Of a stretch of DNA of 64,000 nt, positions 22,802-31,300 are shown piece after piece. The notes beneath the pieces were generated by a model that was not told the DNA's origin, made no database searches, and saw only the letters and a program-made list of their open reading frames with translations. The DNA is from Mimachlamys varia. Lineage: Eukaryota > Mollusca > Bivalvia > Pectinida > Pectinidae. Location of the stretch: assembly GCA_947623455.1 (NCBI GenBank), contig OX392527.1, positions 9,668,001-9,732,000 of the forward strand, given 5' to 3'. A program made the translations under genes and the position numbers. The number at the start of each line of letters is the position of its first letter. The first letter of the stretch is position 1.

Positions 22802-22992
22802 GCCCCGGTTTCATCAACGTTCCTTAACTTAAGGAAATTCCTTAACTCAAAAATCTCCATAGGAAAGCATTATGGAATTTAAGGAAAGTTCCTTAACAAA
22901 GGAATTTCTCCTTTAATTTTGTAATGCTTTCCTATGGAGATTTTTAAGTTAAGGAGTTTCCTTAAGTTAAGGAACGTTGATGAAACCGGGGC
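22802..22992. mobile_element. 191-bp foldback element with CAG target duplication
   Basis: Nearly perfect palindrome from GCCCCGGTTTCATCAACG to CGTTGATGAAACCGGGGC, with arms of about 90 bp including GGAAATTCCTTAA and CTCCATAGGAAAGC. It is flanked by CAG at 22799-22801 and CAG at 22993-22995. Copy B of the host Penelope-like element (near 56838-56850) has a single CAG at the equivalent place and no insert, so that is the empty site. A 3-bp duplication suggests a cut-and-paste DNA transposon derivative; superfamily not assigned. Confidence 0.85.
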
Positions 22993-23214
22993 CAGAAGTT
23001 GCTTACTCTTCCGGAACACCTGGTCTTATTCTCTTGTGTTTTTACGAGAGTCACCATGTAAATCTTTCCTTTGTTCCTATTATGCCCCTAGTTTAATCGA
23101 TTTTGAGTTCGAGTTATGGTTTTGTTGACGCTTTGGTTTCTGCGTCGACTCCTCCTTTCACGCAACTTTATAACTTGATTTGAAGTTTAAAAGTTATATG
23201 AAAGTAACCATTTT

Positions 23215-23379
23215 ATTTAAGGATTAACTTGAATCTATTTTTTATGTTATGGGGGTATAACACAAAAAACCGGAGTGTACTCTAAATAAACCGCCAAGCG
23301 GTTTATGATAAGAGTACACTCCGGTTTTTTGTGTTATAACCCCATAACATAAAAAATAAATTCAAGTTAATCCTTATAA
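23215..23379. mobile_element. 165-bp long palindrome (MITE-like)
   Basis: Left arm from AAGGATTAACTTGAAT through TTATGTTATGGGGGTATAAC and CCGGAGTGTACTCT pairs with the right arm AGAGTACACTCCGG through GTTATAACCCCATAACAT to TTCAAGTTAATCCTTA. The centre is TAAACCGCC-AAGCGGTTTA. The arms are very similar, so it is either young or maintained. No ORF. It lies close to the end of the Penelope-like relic; no target duplication identified. Confidence 0.8.
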
Positions 23380-23455
23380 TTTAATCTATACCCTTTGAAA
23401 ATTCACTTTATTTATGGACTCTTTTCTCTTACAAATTAATGCGCTGCTGCAACAG

Positions 23456-23562
23456 CCAATCAAAAGCGACGTTATAAACGGTGACGTCAATTTTTACGTT
23501 ATGGGCTGATAACATATTTTTTTAAACCAATGAAAAAGCTTGTCTCAAACGAATATAAATTA
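23456..23562 (+). promoter_or_regulatory. Promoter-like CCAAT / CRE / TATA cluster
   Basis: CAGCCAATCA with CCAAT at 23456-23460, GTGACGTCA at 23481-23489, a second CCAAT at 23527 and an AT-rich GAATATAAATTA at 23551-23562. Order and spacing resemble a CCAAT-CRE-TATA promoter, but no ORF follows before the 34-bp array, so it may be a relic of the adjacent element. Confidence 0.25.
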
Positions 23563-23777
23563 TTAAGCAGTATACATTAAACATTATAATTTGAACTATT
23601 TTTAATTACGATGTTAAGGTAATTTTTGTTAGACAATTAGCCATGTGAATGTTTAAATATTTCAAGGACATTGAAGAACACAAGTGAATAAGGCTCAGGA
23701 AAAATAGCATTTCAAGATAATTAAAGGATATTGGTAAATGTCATTTTACCATGGATTTTATAGTTAATTACATTATT

Positions 23778-24410
23778 AGGGCTGAAGTTGTGCCCACCGC
23801 CATTGTACCGCAGGGCTGAAGTTGTGCCCACCGCCACTGTACCGCAGGGCTGAAATTGTGCCCACCGCCACTGTACCGCAGGGCTGAAATTGTGCCCGCC
23901 GCCACTGTACCGCAGGGCTGAAGTTGTGTCCGCCGCCACTGTACCGCAGGGCTGAAGTTGTGCCCGCCGCCACTGTACCGCAGGGCTGAAGTTGTGTCCG
24001 CCGCCACTGTACCGCAGGGCTGAAGTTGTGTCCGCCGCCACTGTACCGCAGGGCTGAAGTTGTGTCCGCCGCCACTGTACCGCAGGGCTGAAGTTGTGTC
24101 CGCCGCCACTGTACCGCAGGGCTGAAGTTGTGTCCGCCGCCACTGTACCGCAGGGCTGAAGTTGTGTCCGCCGCCACTGTACCGCAGGGCTGAAGTTGTG
24201 CCCGCCGCCACTGTACCGCAGGGCTGAAGTTGTGTCCGCCGCCACTGTACCGCAGGGCTGAAGTTGTGTCCGCCGTCACTGTACCGCAGGGCTGAAGTTG
24301 TGTCCGCCGCCACTGTACCGCAGGGCTGAAGTTGTGTCCGCCGTCACTGTACCGCAGGGCTGAAGTTGTGTCCGCCGCCACTGTACCGCAGGGCTGAAGT
24401 TGTGTCCGCC
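23778..24410. repeat. 34-bp GC-rich minisatellite array
   Basis: About 18.6 copies of a 34-bp unit built from CTGTACCGCAGGGCTGAAGT and TGTGTCCGCCGCCA. The left third carries TGCCCACC or TGCCCGCC variants; the right part is nearly uniform. It is strikingly GC-rich against AT-rich flanks. Three units make 102 bp, so all three minus frames stay open as a 34-residue repeat. These frames are shadows of the array. Confidence 0.95.
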
Positions 24411-24453
24411 TTCGGACACTGACACTCTGGATCTCATGTCGTAGTGCGACTGG

Positions 24454-24501
24454 CGAAGAGAGAGAGAGGGAGGGAGGAGGGGGGGGGGGAGAGAGAGAGA
24501 C
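24454..24501. repeat. Polypurine GA/G tract
   Basis: Nearly uninterrupted purine run of GAGAGA, GGGAGG, an eleven-G stretch and GAGAGA directly right of the 34-bp array. Such mirror-like purine tracts can form triplex DNA. It could also be a promoter GAGA tract for the short ORF at 24570. Confidence 0.8.
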
Positions 24502-24569
24502 GTTGCGAATCTCGGGGGTCGACTTGACAGAGGACAAAACCTGAATGCCAGCCAGGTGGAGAGTTGATT

Positions 24570-24668
24570 ATGAGCCAGACAATTGGAACAATACCCGACT
24601 GGATGGCAAAAGCACAGTATGAGGATAATCAGTGTCTGAGTAAGGTGGCTATGGTCAGTAAGATATGA
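24570..24668 (+). CDS. Possible short first exon, unknown
   Basis: ATG with A at -3 opens 32 codons (MSQTIGTIPDWMAKAQYEDN at the start). A GTAAGG splice-donor-like hexamer lies in the last third (about 24639-24644), so it could be a first coding exon whose continuation is outside what I can trace. It lies about 70 bp after a GA-rich tract. It matches no family I recognise, and the ORF is short enough to occur by chance. Confidence 0.15.
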   Translation: MSQTIGTIPDWMAKAQYEDNQCLSKVAMVSKI

Positions 24669-24860
24669 TTAATATTCAGTCTCATCAGGCTGTAATTAGG
24701 ATATTCTGCTTATAGGACGAGGACGTCTTTTTCAAACGGTGTGGGGGAGTAGGGGGTATGAAAATAAGAGTAATTATATGTTTATTTTGTGTTCATATAA
24801 ATAGTTTTCCAATACGTTGACTGGTGGACTAAAAAATACATGATTTAGACACATTTTATA
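24669..24860. other. Short unique spacer
   Basis: AT-rich sequence between the possible exon and the 58-bp array. Nothing recognised. Confidence 0.5.
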
Positions 24861-25686
24861 TACGTCCTATTAACAGCCAGGGTCAGTTAAGGGCGGCCTC
24901 CCGTTGTATGATTGTTTTTACGTCTTTTTAACAGCCAGGGTCAGTTAAGGGCGGCCTTCCGGTGTATAATTGTTTTTACGGCCTATTAACAGCCAGGGTC
25001 AGTTAAGGGCGACCTCCCGATGTATGATTGTTTTACGTCCTATTAACAGCCAGGGTCAGTTAAGGGCGGCCTCCCGTTGGATGATTGTTTTTACGTCCTT
25101 TTAACAGCCAGGGCCGCCTCCCGGTGCATGATTGTTTTTACATCCTATTAACAGCCAGGGTCAGTTAAGGGCGGGTTACTGGTGTATGATTGTTTTAACG
25201 GCCTATTAACAGCCAGGGTCAGTTAAGGGCGGCCTCCCGTTGTATGATTGCTTTGCGTCCTATTAACAGCCAGGGTCAGTTAAGGGCGGCCTCCCGTTGT
25301 ATGATTGTTTTTACGTCCTATTAACAGCCAGGGTCAGTTAAGGGCGGCCTCCCGTTGTATGATTGTTTTTACGTCCTATTAACAGCCAGGGTCAGTTAAG
25401 GGCGGCCTCCCTGTGCATGATTGTTTTTACGTCCTATTAACAGCCAGGGTCAGTTAAGGGCGGCCTCTCGGTGTATGATTGTTTTTACGTCCTATTAACA
25501 GCCAGGGTCAGTTAAGGGCGGCCTCTCGGTGTATGATTGTTTTTACGTCCTATTAACAGCCAGGGTCAGTTAAGGGCGGCCTCCCGTTGTATGATTGTTT
25601 TTACGTCCTATTAACAGCCAGGGTCAGTTAAGGCGGCCTCTCGTTGCATTATTGTTTTTACGTCCTATTAACAGCCAGAGCCAGTT
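24861..25686. repeat. About 58-bp tandem array
   Basis: About 14 copies of a unit with TACGTCCTATTAACAGCCAG, GGTCAGTTAAGGGCGGCC and a TGTATGATTGTTTT segment. One unit near 25100 has lost the GTCAGTTAAGG part. I associate the ACGTCCTATTAACAGCCAGGG core with dispersed repeats of bivalve genomes, from memory and with low certainty; here it is amplified in tandem. It ends about 10 bp before the foldback element at 25697. Confidence 0.9.
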
Positions 25687-25696
25687 GCGATATTCC

Positions 25697-26258
25697 GGAT
25701 CTTTTACACCAATCTGATTAAAATAAGCAGGAACTGACGGCGACCAGTAGAAGGTCATCTGCAAATGATCTTTGTATTCACCAATAAAATCGCTGCTTAC
25801 CAGATTCTGAAAGTGAAAAACTAATTTTGTTTTGTTTCTACACTTGTCGTTAAACCAGAGTAAAGTAACGAAAAACCCGAACGACCGTATACAAAAATGG
25901 CGGCGCCTAGTTCAGTGGTCTCTACACCAAGGCGTGTGTTCTGTTTAGACATTATGTTCGATTTGTAGTTTTTCGTTTGTCCGAAAAGAAATAACAAGTG
26001 AAGGTATAGATATTATCATAAAATATAATAATCAAATTGTTATATAACGCCCGGAAGGATTTTCTCTTCTTCGATTCGATCCGTCGCCATTTTTGTTCGT
26101 CTACCAAACACCGTTTACAAGGTGCATTTCGATTGGCTGTTCATTTCAGATATGGAAATAATAAAAGTCATCTGCACATGACCTACTGGTCGCTGTCAGA
26201 TCCTACACACGATAGTAATAATGAGGATCTGTATTTTAATCAGATTGCTTTTACATTG
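25697..26258. mobile_element. Foldback / TIR element, copy A (about 560 bp)
   Basis: Long imperfect inverted repeat. The left arm CAATCTGATTAAAATA and GGCGACCAGTAGAAGGTCATC pairs with the right arm GATGAC-like, CCTACTGGTCGCTGTCAGATC and TATTTTAATCAGATTG. The right arm has about 30 extra bases. Weaker pairing continues inward (ACAAAAATGGCGGCG against CGCCATTTTTGT). A related right arm recurs at 54863-54965, so this is a dispersed family of non-autonomous DNA elements. Short ORFs in it, such as 26037-26297, are not convincing. Confidence 0.75.
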
Positions 26259-26396
26259 CCGAAGGCCCAGCAGAACACCCCATTATGCCGACAATAGGTG
26301 AACCAGTCGTTCCACTCCAGAGCGTCAAGCAGAAGGTCGACACTGCCATTGCTAGGGGCTCTGGTATGTCGCGGCCTAACGTCCGTCCGCGTTCAC

Positions 26397-26529
26397 AAAA
26401 TGGTAGTTATGTGACACTTTTCTAGGAACTCATGTACTATCTCAATGGGATTCATTCTTTGTATGTGACCTTTTTTTATAATTTATGTGACACTTTTGAA
26501 CAAAAGAAAAGTCACATAACTACCATTTC
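26397..26529. mobile_element. Small foldback (MITE-like) element, about 133 bp
   Basis: AAATGGTAGTTATGTGAC with ACTTTTC on the left is matched by GAAAAGTCACATAACTACCATTT on the right. An inner copy of TTATGTGACACTTTT lies near 26483-26497. The flanks (GTCCGTCCGCGTTCAC and CGCGAGGATGTCCGCCCGTC) look like one sequence interrupted by the insert. No ORF, and target duplication not resolved. Confidence 0.7.
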
Positions 26530-27090
26530 GCGAGGATGTCCGCCCGTCTGTATGTCCGTCTGATAAAGCCAATGTAAATGCCATCTTGATCAATGGCATT
26601 GCTGATTTTAGGGAAAGGGTTTGATATAAGTGGTTAAACTTGTGCCCAACTCCCATTTTAAATGGTTAACAATAAATCAAAATCAAAATATCTCCCGTGG
26701 ACAACCCATAGCCTTCCGCACAGGGGAGAACGCTCAACTAAAGGCCAAAAGTGACGTGGTGGCAAGGCAGAGAAGAACGGAAAAATTAAGATTCCGAAAC
26801 TACTATCATGCAATGGAGGCAGCAGGTACAATCCTGACGACCTACCTGAGAGTTTAGAGCTTATAGAGCTACGACAAGCAGTTTTGGTTTATCACATATA
26901 TTATCTTAAACTTAGAAATAAAAAACATTAAACAAATAATCAAATCAATATGTTTACTTATGAGACGTAAAGCTAAATTGGTTTTACAGTATCGAAATGT
27001 TTTGCTATAATATTATTTTGAAACGTTACTATTCACAATTTGTGTATTCAGATGTCATCGTCTCATATTTTTGGATTTTCCTCCCGACTA
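26530..27090. other. Spacer, presumed 3' flank of the small gene
   Basis: Contains a 75-codon plus ORF (26630-26857) that I do not recognise and consider weak. The part nearest 27091 would hold the 3' UTR of the minus-strand small gene. I did not find a clean AATAAA on the minus strand. Confidence 0.35.
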
Positions 27091-27276
27091 TCATTTTTTG
27101 GGGGCTGTGTACTTGTCGCTGTTTGGATTCAGTTGGTTGCCATGGTTATCAGCAGCCTTCTGGTCCCCCTGGAAATGGCGGTCATAACCTCTGTGCTCCG
27201 GGTTATTGGGGTTACATTGGTTGGCGTGGTTGTCATTGTCCTTCTGTGTGGGAGCTTTTCCTCCTTGATCAGACAT
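27091..27276 (-). CDS. Small hydrophilic protein with paired DNHxNQxNPN motifs
   Basis: A 61-codon minus-strand ORF, MSDQGGKAP at the start and a PKK end. It contains two copies of one motif, DNHANQCNPNNPEH (about residues 15-28) and DNHGNQLNPNSDKY (about residues 43-56), joined by GYDRHFQGDQKAA. Motif repetition, a start in acceptable context (TCATCATGTC) and local GC-rich codon use suggest a real gene. Asn-Gln-x-Asn-Pro-Asn repeats of this kind occur in small conserved eukaryotic proteins, which I recall but cannot name, so no function is given. It has no signal peptide or membrane segment and is probably cytosolic or nuclear. A pyrimidine-rich TTTTCCATTTTCCAG lies 31-45 bases upstream of the ATG, so the ATG may sit in a second exon. 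Confidence 0.5.
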   Translation of the reverse strand: MSDQGGKAPTQKDNDNHANQCNPNNPEHRGYDRHFQGDQKAADNHGNQLNPNSDKYTAPKK

Positions 27277-27307
27277 GATGACTGTCGTACGGGTGACGTG
27301 AGTGATT

Positions 27308-27325
27308 ATCTGGAAAATGGAAAAG
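27308..27325 (-). other. Candidate 3' splice site upstream of the small gene
   Basis: On the minus strand this reads TTCTTTTCCATTTTCCAG, a polypyrimidine tract ending in CAG about 30 bases before the ATG at 27276. It is typical of an acceptor for an exon that carries a short 5' UTR and the start codon. Unproven. Confidence 0.35.
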
Positions 27326-27439
27326 AAATATTATTTTGATGCTCGTTGAGCATGGCAAATAAGTTTTCATCGTTGTTTTCTCGCCTCGATGATAGTCGAA
27401 AGGCTGCTTTTCCGGCGACGGCGGCGTCAACATTTCCGG

Positions 27440-27790
27440 TAAAGTGCACTTTTCACAGTGTTATAATTATCATTGGTCACATTACTCAAACCATCATACT
27501 TAATACCTAACCTCAATTTAAAGGAAATTATATTACAGGTGTTGGTGTTTGGGGCAAAAACATGGGAATTTTGAGACTTTGCATTAAAGTCCACTTTCTA
27601 TAGTGATACTGATATCCAATTGAATTGAAACTTAAAGTAGTTACTTATATCATCATACTGAACATCTTGAACAAAAAATTGTAGGAAATTAAATGAATGT
27701 GCAGGTTCTGCTGTTTTGGGGCAAAAACATGGTAATTTTGAGAATTTACGTTAGCATCCACAATTGAAGTTATTATACCTTACTTACGTC
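27440..27790. repeat. About 163-bp diverged tandem duplication
   Basis: Two and a fraction copies. Shared pieces are AAAGTGCACTTT/AAAGTCCACTTT, ATCATACT, TAGGAAATTA/AAGGAAATTA, TTTGGGGCAAAAACATGG and AATTTTGAGA. Offset is about 163 bp (GGCAAAAACATGG near 27553 and 27721). The copies differ at many sites, so this is old. No coding potential. Confidence 0.65.
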
Positions 27791-28034
27791 CCTTCTGAAA
27801 CGAACAACATAAATATGGCAATGACCTTTGCAAACAGGCAAGGATTTGATTAGGTACGTTGTACACTAACGTATTCTATTTGAGATATGTATTCGAAGTT
27901 TCCAAAAAGTGTCTGCATCAGCCACAGCTGTTGTTCTAAAGTTAAATTAAAATATGGTAATATCCAGACAATGTCATAAGTACATTATACTGTTATACAG
28001 TACTGAAATAATAAAAAAAACATCGATTAATTCT
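27791..28034. other. Unique AT-rich spacer
   Basis: No ORF, repeat or RNA gene recognised. Confidence 0.5.
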
Positions 28035-28155
28035 TACGTATTTGGACTGGGTTTTTTTATGTAGATATTTGGACTGGGAATTCTTATGTAGATATTTAGA
28101 CTGGGAATTCTTATGTAGATATTTGGACTGGGAATTCTTATGTACGTATTCGGAC
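28035..28155. repeat. 27-bp minisatellite, 4-5 copies
   Basis: Copies of TATTTGGACTGGGAATTCTT followed by ATGTAGA. The first copy has a T run in place of GAATTC, and the last is degenerate. The 27-bp unit is a multiple of three, which explains the short plus-strand frame here. Confidence 0.9.
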
Positions 28156-28554
28156 TTGGTACTATTCATCTCTCAAATAGGTCAACATCTGATTTCGAGT
28201 CAGGTAAGAATCTTTTCATTGAGCAAGTAGATTTCCCGGCCATAAATTAAAGACATGAAATTATTTTCTCATAGTTTGCTTTTGTTTAAAATGCTTTCTT
28301 TAATTTTAATTAATTACCTACATTTTCAGTTATTCTTTTTTTCTTTTAGTTTCGGCATTTTATTACTTAACTGTTATTTCTGATATTAGTTTTTATTTTC
28401 ACTTTTCTTTAAAATATAAGGAGACCGTTTTCAGTGTTTTGACCAGATATATTGAAACGAATATAATCTAAGAAAGTGGGTAGAACGACACACAGGTAAA
28501 TCTCAGGTGAATAGTTATTTCGGTGTATTATTGACATGCTATAGATTTATCAAG
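28156..28554. other. AT-rich spacer
   Basis: T-rich sequence with no supported feature. Confidence 0.5.
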
Positions 28555-29340
28555 TTCTTGTGTTTCAAAATGGTGGAGTCTTGAGAAAAGACGAAACTTG
28601 GAAATATTATGGTTGTCAATTAGAAATTGTAAACGAATTTAATTACCTGTGCATGTTACCTAATTACAATCCAACTTTTAGAAAATCCCAACAAAAAAAT
28701 CGCAGAGCAAGGGCGAAAAGCTTTATTTTCTATCATGAATGTCTGCCGTAAAAAATAACATTAAACCTCAATATGTACACATTTTAAGTTATGGATTTCC
28801 ATAAAACCCCTGATGTTGAAAAAAATCATACCATGCTCTGTAAATGGTTACTAGGAGTTCGTGAATATACTTGTAATATTGAGAACTTTGTCGATTTCCA
28901 TTGACACTTTTAGAAAACTAAGAACATTTTAAGTATTGGATGAAATTCAAATACACTTATAATTATATATTGAAGTCTTGCTATGAAGATATATTAGCAA
29001 ATAAAAACAAATGGATTTCGATCCTAAAAATAATTGGGACATCTTTAAAATGACTTATTTATGCTCATCTTAATCTCGAATGTGATTCGCCACATAATTT
29101 AAATGTAGAAATGGGTCGATACCAAAATATATAGAAAATTTTAAAGTTTGTGCAATTTGTAATTAAGATGATATTGAAGTTGAGTTCCATTTTGTGTTAA
29201 TCTGAATTACGGAACACATTTTCGTAAAGATACTATTTAAAAAAACAACGAGCATGTTCAAATTAATAGACTTATCAAATGTTAAAAACACAAAAGAAAT
29301 TAAAAAAGTTGTCCAAACATACCAAAGCGGCTAATACTGT
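28555..29340 (+). mobile_element. Decayed LINE 3' portion
   Basis: Plus-strand translation gives VVFQNGGVLRKDETWKYYG and NEFNYL (28560-28660), the same region as VVFKNGGHLSKSEKWTYNG of the LINE at 3429-6612. Later come HILSYG, MLCKWLLGVREYTCN (about 28830), and the zinc-knuckle-like FKVCAICN, DDIEVEFHFVLI (about 29145-29200). Many stops interrupt it. It is an older relative of the minus-strand LINE in this window, limited to the post-FADD part of RT and the C-terminal domain. Confidence 0.75.
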
Positions 29341-31160
29341 AAATTAATGTAATAATCAATTAATCAATTCAATAAGGAAACCAATAAAAATAAATTATGT
29401 AAATACACTAAATGTAAAATTAATAGGATATAAGTTTACAATTAACATATATTGGCGGTTGCGTCCCATTGGTGGGGCTTGGTGGTATACCTGCTGTTAT
29501 TTATGTTATAATTAGGTGTTGACGTAACTAAACCACAAATAAAGCTAAAACACATTAAGATAAAAGAGGTATACATATACATAGGTATAGAATCCCTAGA
29601 TAGACAATAGGTTTCTGCAACGTCTTTGTTCCGACCCCAGGCGGGGAGTTCCAATCAACTGATCTGTCTCCTACCCCACAGTAAACATATGAATACAACA
29701 GCTAAGTTTAGGACGGAAGTACAAAGTCGATGAATTATATATACTGGCGGTTGCAACCAACCCTACCCTCAACCCCCACCCCACCCACTCAAACTGAATC
29801 TAACCACAGCACCGATTTTCACCTTATAAATAAAACGTCAGAATAGAGGATAAGAAGCTGGAGAAAGATTAGGAAAGGTTCTTAAGAAAGAAGGCATTTG
29901 TAGTAAAGACAAATTTCTCCAAGTGCAAAAGGAATGGAACAGGTTTCAAGAACGGACAAGAAAATACAAGTTAATTAGCACCTGTGCCGGTGCGTCATCA
30001 CGCCTACTCTTTCGACAATATACAGAGGGATATTTTTATCTGCATGCAAGTTGGACAATATATTGAACGTATACGTATCTGTTTCACAAAATAGGTGGTT
30101 GAAGAGATTTAAACATTATGAAACAAGAATGATTGTCTACCCCTGCGTCTGTCTCTGTCTATGATATCCAACCGGGCTCTGTAAGTTAATATAATAAAAA
30201 TAGTAAGGCAGTTATTATCGTAACAGGTTCATACTGCATGTTCTCTAATCTATTCGAATCGGTAATATTGCAATTTTCCCATTCTTCGCAAACATATAAT
30301 ATAAGTGAACAAGGCACACCTGCATGTACATAATTCTTTATGCTGTTTTTAACAGTGAACTTTGTACAATACAGGTAAGTTATATATGAGAGTTCAATTC
30401 AATTCTACCACGCAGCATTTTTTTAATATTTTGGAATATTTCAATTGTGACCGCCAAAATAAAGTAACTACGATGTCCAATTCGATTACGTCGGTTAGTT
30501 AATGTTTTAAGTATAAACAATTATTTTGGTAATTTCAACAATAACTTTAATGATATTAATACTAATTGTACGAGAAAAAATACAGGACATAGACCCGGGA
30601 AAAATGGTTGTTTGCACTTTTTAGAATGCTCTTAAAATGTCAGCATATTTTAAAATGGGTCCCCTTTAAACTGTAACGTATAATCAGTTGGTAAATGTGA
30701 TTTCGGCGGGAAAACAACATAAAGCCTGTGAAATCAGCGTTAGATGAAGATCTCGTTGTTGATGTTGACGTATTTAGAGATTTTACACCGAGCGGAGCGA
30801 GTGTCATGCTTTATGCCAGATTTTAAGTGACGTGAAAGCAAATGCTTTTAAATGTAGAAAATAATTTAACAGTCTGGAAATAAAAATTAATTAAATTTTT
30901 CTACATTTTATTTTTGGCAGTAAACGGTAAAAGTTTTTGATAATTAAATTGTACCTTATTTATATCGAATTTTAATTGTTTGTGAATTGACTGTTGTATG
31001 TTATAAGATGTATATTTACTTGAATTAAATCTGAAATAATGAAATCGTGTAAACTACTCTAAAAAACAGAGCGTAGTCTGGCAATTACATTGTCATTTGC
31101 TTTTTAAAAAATCGAACTATTTCCAGCTTTTGATGAAAAATAAAAAAAACTAAAAGGTAG
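29341..31160. other. AT-rich spacer with a short hairpin, no gene seen
   Basis: The motif TGGCGGTTGC after an ATATA run occurs twice (near 29449 and 29744). A hairpin pairs AAATGTAGAAAATAATTTAA (about 30850-30870) with TTAAATTTTTCTACATTT (about 30891-30908). A 70-codon minus ORF (29654-29442) has one hydrophobic stretch but no family. The rest is unassigned. Confidence 0.4.
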
Positions 31161-31166
31161 ACTTAC

Positions 31167-31290
31167 CTGGAGGAATTGATCGAGGTACGGTAAGTTTGCC
31201 GGAGATATTGGTGAGGAGTACAGTATGGTTACTGGAAAAGGCGCTTGTGACTAGTATATTGGTCTGAACACCCTCTAATCCCCGTTATCC
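31167..31290 (-). other. Candidate non-coding first exon
   Basis: On the minus strand the sequence reads ...CAATTCCTCCAG followed by GTAAGT, a perfect CAG|GTAAGT donor with the exon ending at 31167. Just upstream is a GCGCATGCGT palindrome. With no ORF in it, this would be a 5' UTR exon. A possible partner is the acceptor at about 27308 in front of the small DNHxNQxNPN gene, giving an intron of about 3.8 kb. The pairing is inference. Confidence 0.25.
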
Positions 31291-31300
31291 GCGCATGCGT
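31291..31300. promoter_or_regulatory. NRF1-like site
   Basis: GCGCATGCGT, with CCGC before and GG after, is close to the NRF1 consensus (YGCGCAYGCGCR), a site common in animal housekeeping promoters. It sits just upstream, on the minus strand, of the candidate first exon ending at 31167. Confidence 0.35.

Larger units (their letters stand above)
21915..23150 (+). mobile_element. Penelope-like RT element relic, copy A
   Basis: RT relic beginning with LKERLRSLIMRAFFSKKGERRYK (about 21925-21995) and continuing to a tail shared with copy B at 55860-56850. It contains an intact YIDDVFSINN box (TATATCGACGAT at 22222-22233). A stop (TAG near 22012) and the loss of about 68 bp at 22147, which removes the segment equivalent to the GTNCAPLLA motif of copy B, show that it is inactive. 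A foldback element (22802-22992) sits inside its 3' part. I lean to Penelope-like from the RT pattern, with moderate certainty on the family. Confidence 0.7.

Noticed and set aside
23721..24537. Three minus-strand ORFs of 174-253 codons
   Set aside because: They are the three frames of the 34-bp array; the Pro/Ser-rich start of the longest comes from the purine tract.
27040..27339. 99-codon hydrophobic plus ORF with apparent membrane segments
   Set aside because: It is the antisense of the small DNHxNQxNPN ORF; Asn, His and Gln codons on one strand give hydrophobic residues on the other.
27352..27438. Plus-strand MANKFSSLFSRLDD reading ending at a CCG|GTAAAG donor-like site, as a divergent first exon
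   Set aside because: Only 29 codons, no family match, and the same DNA is better read as 5' flank or intron of the minus-strand gene.
29442..29654. 70-codon minus ORF with a hydrophobic segment, possible secreted peptide
   Set aside because: The hydrophobic stretch is internal, there is no recognisable mature peptide pattern, and nearby sequence is partly duplicated.
31150..31200. ACTTACCTGG resembling the 5' end of U1 snRNA
   Set aside because: The following bases do not match U1 stem-loop I; it is better explained as a splice donor on the minus strand.
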